Below, in pieces: positions 60,600-64,000 of a stretch of 64,000 bases of DNA; position 1 is the first letter of the stretch; each line of letters opens with the position of its first letter. The translations under genes were made by a program, and so were the position numbers. The stretch spans positions 248,001 through 312,000 of the forward strand of contig CAJQUW010007027.1 in the NCBI GenBank assembly GCA_907163375.1, read 5' to 3'. Source of the DNA: Prostheceraeus crozeri (lineage: Eukaryota; Platyhelminthes; Polycladida; Euryleptidae). The notes beneath the pieces were generated by a model. That model was not told the origin of the DNA and did no database searches. It was given only the letters and a program-made list of their open reading frames with translations.

Positions 60600-61290
60600 A
60601 ACATATTTTTCTAGCACGAGGACGTTCTTATTATTACAAGCTAGAAGCCATAGAGATTTTGCATGGTTGCGATTTATTGCCATATCGGTTTCAAATCCGC
60701 AACAAAGATCTCATTAAGTTTGAAGGGTCCTCCTCAGTTATCTACGAATACTTTTGTGAACAATGTCCCGATCGTTACATCGGAGAAACTCGACGACAAT
60801 TGCAAAAAGGAATTCGAGAGTGTATTACAGGGAAACCAGCATCAGAAATTTCTATGCATACCCATCCACCTAATGACAAATACTTCAAAATATTAACAAA
60901 AACAAAACACACAAGAATAGCAGAATCACTCATCATAAAATCTCGCCAAAACCTCATGAACAATCAAGCATCATCGGAACTTTTACATTTATTTTAGTTG
61001 GTGACCAATTCTATTTTTATGTTTGCTGACAGATATTTCATTGTCAATGCGTGGCGCATTGTATTTCTATGCCCGCTGACGATTTTAATTAGTACTCATG
61101 GCTTGTCTGGGTCTCTTTTTTAAATGTGCTCAGCATCGATTTCATGTCCAAAATTGTATATAACCTTGTCTGTCTGTTGTATTATCGCCACTGATGATGG
61201 ATACCACGGTATTTGAAACCGGTATGGCAATAAATCGCAACCAAGCAACATTCTTATTGCTTCAAACTTAGCTTTTCGAAACGCTTTTTC
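60600..61290 (+). mobile_element. Penelope-like element E: GIY-YIG fragment with inverted ends
   Basis: The frame to 60997 includes SSSVIYEYFCEQCPDRYIGE, a GIY-YIG core, then a C-terminal tail (SRQNLMNNQASSELLHLF) alike to that of element A (QYLMNNRSQSQPLFLY). The stretch 60640-60702 is an inverted copy of about 61210-61272, so the element again starts with its own 3' end reversed. A hammerhead-type motif lies at 61182-61233. Reverse transcriptase sequence is absent. Confidence 0.82.
61182..61233 (+). ncRNA. Hammerhead ribozyme candidate in Penelope-like element E
   Basis: Stem I pairs TTATCGCCA with TGGCAATAA (8 of 9 pairs). The core CTGATGA (61191-61197) is followed by one extra T, then stem II GGATAC-CACG-GTATTT (six pairs, two of them G-U), then GAA. 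A palindromic ACCGGT (stem III, able to pair between two copies) is followed by A, giving the GTA cleavage triplet. Hammerheads with minimal palindromic stem III are established for Penelope-like elements. The extra T before stem II is the one deviation. Confidence 0.72.
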
Positions 61291-61509
61291 GTGAGGTAGG
61301 GCAGTTGTCAACCCAGCATTGATCTGGAGTAGCGTGTATTCGGCAGGCTCATCCATAGTCTGCATCATCTTATCTATCATCTGTCTATCAAATCTTCATT
61401 GGTGGTTCATGCCCCAACTTAGTTCCCCCGGCGATGTCGTGACATTGAGTCAATTTCCATTCCAGTCAACTTCAGATAAACAATTTATTTCCATGCAATC
61501 AGATGACAT

Positions 61510-61731
61510 AATACCATAGCTAATCCAGCTTTAGATTCTCGAAACAGCTGTGGAGATCTAAAGATCATCATCTGCTGCTATGAAAATTTAGTCAAAAAGG
61601 TATTTTTTGTCGTGACTACCATCTCGGGCACTGATTTACGCTGAGTTGTTTATTTAGGCCAATCGCCTCAGCCGACAGGCTTTCAATTTGTCGGCCGACT
61701 TTTTCCAACTACCGACCGTCTAAATCACCGA
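61510..61731 (+). repeat. Dispersed 210-bp repeat, copy 2
   Basis: Ends at ACCGACCGTCTAAAT immediately before the truncated mariner at 61735, which suggests the mariner was cut by this repeat or by the event that placed it. Confidence 0.85.
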
Positions 61732-61734
61732 TGG

Positions 61735-62643
61735 CGGCCAAGGACATCGATGGGAAATGAAAACGTTGATCGCGTCAACGCCATTATCATGGAAGACCGA
61801 CGCCTAACAGTAGATGTTGCCAAAGACTTGAACATCAGTCATGGATCTGCATTTGAGATCATTCACGATGAACTTGGCTTTCGTAAAATCTGCGCCAGGA
61901 GGGCTCCTAGACAACTGACTGATGTCCATAAGGCAACCCGTCAACTGCACCTTGAACGATATGCAGCTGAGGGTGAAAACTTTCTGCAGGGGATTGTGAA
62001 TGGGATGAAACTTGGATCCAACATTATGAGCCAGAAAGCAAGCGACAAAGCATGACATGGAAACATCCCGATTCGCCGGTGACCAAAAAGTTCAAGACCG
62101 AGCCATCAGCAGGCAAGATCATGCTGATGGTACTCTGAGATTCAAGAGGGTCGTTGCTGAAGCATTACACAGAGCATGGGTCTGCCATCAATAGTCAAGC
62201 CTACAGTGAGATGCTTTTCAATGAATTCAGACCAGCAATTAGACATCGACGGTGAGTACTTCTTTCGAGAGACGTCATGTTCTTGCTCCACAACGTCCGT
62301 CCTCATACTGTGACTCGAGCTGTGGAAACCCTTCAGAAGCTCAAACTTTGAAGTTATGGAGCTTCCTCCATATAGCCCAGACCTTTGGGCCATTGAAGGA
62401 AGAAATGCGCGGACGTCACTTTTCAAGCAACGAAGAGGTGAAAGATGCGGTATATCAATGGTTGTCCTCTCAAACACCATCCTTCTTCCAAGACGGAATA
62501 GATCGACTAATTCATCGGTGGCCTGAGTGTATGGGCAATCATGGTGACTGCATTGAAAAGTGAACTTATTTTAACTTCTTGCCTGTTTTTTGTTGTGAAT
62601 ACAGATATTGATAAAAGTGCGGATAATTTTCGACTCACCCTCG
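61735..62643 (+). mobile_element. Decayed mariner, 5' truncated
   Basis: The right end matches a mariner terminal repeat (ATTTTCGACTCACCCTCG) followed by TA at 62644-62645; the left end is absent. Fragments read in order: DRVNAIIMEDRRLTVDVAKD (second helix-turn-helix), DETWIQHYEPESKRQ (first catalytic Asp) in a shifted frame after about 61995, PPYSPDLWAIE near 62360, and a C-terminal frame 62252-62563 ending GDCIEK. At the second catalytic site LLHNVRPHT replaces the usual HDNARPHT, so the Asp is lost. At least two frameshifts and internal stops are present. It belongs to a different mariner lineage from the copy at 12116. Confidence 0.85.
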
Positions 62644-62645
62644 TA

Positions 62646-64000
62646 ATATACCGCAGAAAGGCCTGTCTTGCGTGTACATGTATGTACTGACCGACCGAAG
62701 ATAATTTTCAATAATATTCCTACAAACGAAGGGTGTCAACTAAGTTGATCCGCGTGTGGTCCATTGAACCAACATTGTGGTAAGTGTAGCGGTTTGTGAC
62801 ACAACTCTTGGTTCTTAGAGTGTCACAAAGTCAACACACATCGACTCACAAAAGTTGGAACACCAAAGTGCGCATCAGTCAAAAGGAAGTCATCAATACA
62901 AAGGGAAGCAAATGCCATGCAATATTGTGATGCAGTGTTAATTCAAATTATAATCACGTAATTGTCCATTACTCCATCATTGATTCAGTTCTTTAGCAAA
63001 ATATTTTATCATTCACAGACGGAAGTCATGAGTATTAAAGAAATAAGCATAGAACAAAGCACTCCGCTTAAACGGGATACGGATAATCAGGACATGTTTC
63101 TAATCGCGACAGGGTTCGAACTGGCCGTCGGCTAGCTGGTATATTTAATTAGACCCATGTCGACTGTTGACGACATTCCATCTAGAATAAATTTCTTAGT
63201 CGATTATTGCAACATCAAGAGCATATACATGTAAATGCAGCGTAACTTGAGAGTAGCTCTGTGACAAAGATATTGCAAACTGCTCTTTAAACAGCTGAAA
63301 ATATCATTGCCGGCAACTTGTACATAAACCCTACTTCATCCCAAATAAAGTTTCCAGAACAATATATTCTTTATCACGTCAGTGAATCACGTTAAATCAA
63401 GTTTGCACGTCGCAGACAAAACGTTTCGTAACTTGAGTACTCAGTCAGTAAATAAAATTGCTCATCTCGGAACTTTTATTTCTAGAAAAACTATTATCAT
63501 ATTGGAACCTAGAATTTGTTGACCGCTTAAAGCTTGGAGGCGAGATATATATTGATTATCTGTTTTCATCTTGTTTTTTGTCTGATTGACTTTAAAATGC
63601 AGCGAAGACTAATTAAAATGCACCTCAAACTCACTAGACGAGTAAATAAATAAGTTATTTATACTGCTTATCGCATAAAACATGTTATCAAAGTTCGAAT
63701 AATTGCATTGTGTGACATTGTATTGTAACACGTAGGTAAATTCCGTTTTTCCGGAGTACCAGATGGCCTACCATTCATGCATTTCACGTATGCTGTGGGG
63801 AAATTCAATAATGTCTAATGGCATACAAGTTGACGAAATAATGTCTGGCGATCAAGGCTTTAACCAACCGGTGCAGCGCCAGCTACTGTTCCATCTCCGA
63901 CCGGCCGCTTTTTAATAAGTCGACCGCCAAAAACCCGACCAGTTCCAACCCTGAATTGCGATGCTAAAATACAAAAGTTTCATTTAATCAGGACCATTTA
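62646..64000. other. No gene recognised
   Basis: Ordinary intergenic or intronic sequence; no repeat shared with the rest of the window. Confidence 0.6.

Noticed and set aside
63105-63130. GGGTTCGAACTGG resembling a tRNA B box
   Set aside because: No A box or clover-leaf fold upstream.

Overview
The window looks like nuclear DNA of an invertebrate animal, probably marine. It is AT-rich, its host coding sequence is split into exons with GT-AG splice sites, and it is crowded with animal-type mobile DNA: Penelope-like retroelements with GIY-YIG endonuclease, mariner and Tc1 elements, hAT, piggyBac-like and Harbinger-like elements, and LINE fragments. I cannot narrow it to a phylum. There are no operons, CRISPR arrays or bacterial signals, and I see no retrovirus, LTR element or Polinton.

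Host genes are few. The main one is a cationic amino acid transporter (SLC7A/CAT family) on the minus strand. Five exons are visible (26738-26886, 23063-23209, 18195-18654, 14427-14783, 7789-8043). They cover TM1 to the late membrane segments. The introns are 3.4-6.4 kb and are largely built of transposons. The N-terminal exon, a small exon between 23063 and 18654 that the reading phase requires, and the C-terminal exon were not found. A second, weaker candidate is a 3' terminal exon of an unidentified membrane protein (58093-58344, minus).

Left part (1-12 kb): foldback elements, a 582-bp CT array, two copies of an 840-bp family here called R1 (8-bp target duplications, hAT-like), a Penelope-like element with a 13-bp target duplication, and a 20-bp minisatellite with a 340-bp higher-order period. 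Middle (12-30 kb): a mariner with an open transposase and TA-flanked inverted ends, two Harbinger-like copies, two Penelope-like pieces, a LINE tail split by a hAT element, a TTAA-flanked piggyBac-like element and a frameshifted Tc1. Right (30-55 kb): more R1 copies, one of them recombinant, an R3 element (TA-flanked, CACTG ends), LINE remains, and nested hAT and piggyBac-like elements. Far right (55-64 kb): a second piggyBac-like element, an R3 copy carrying three tandem 298-bp units that each hold a tRNA-like gene, a Penelope-like element with a convincing hammerhead ribozyme candidate, and a decayed mariner.

The observations most worth following are the repeated architecture of the Penelope-like elements (3' end present again, inverted, at the other end) with hammerhead-type motifs, and the tRNA array sitting inside a DNA transposon.
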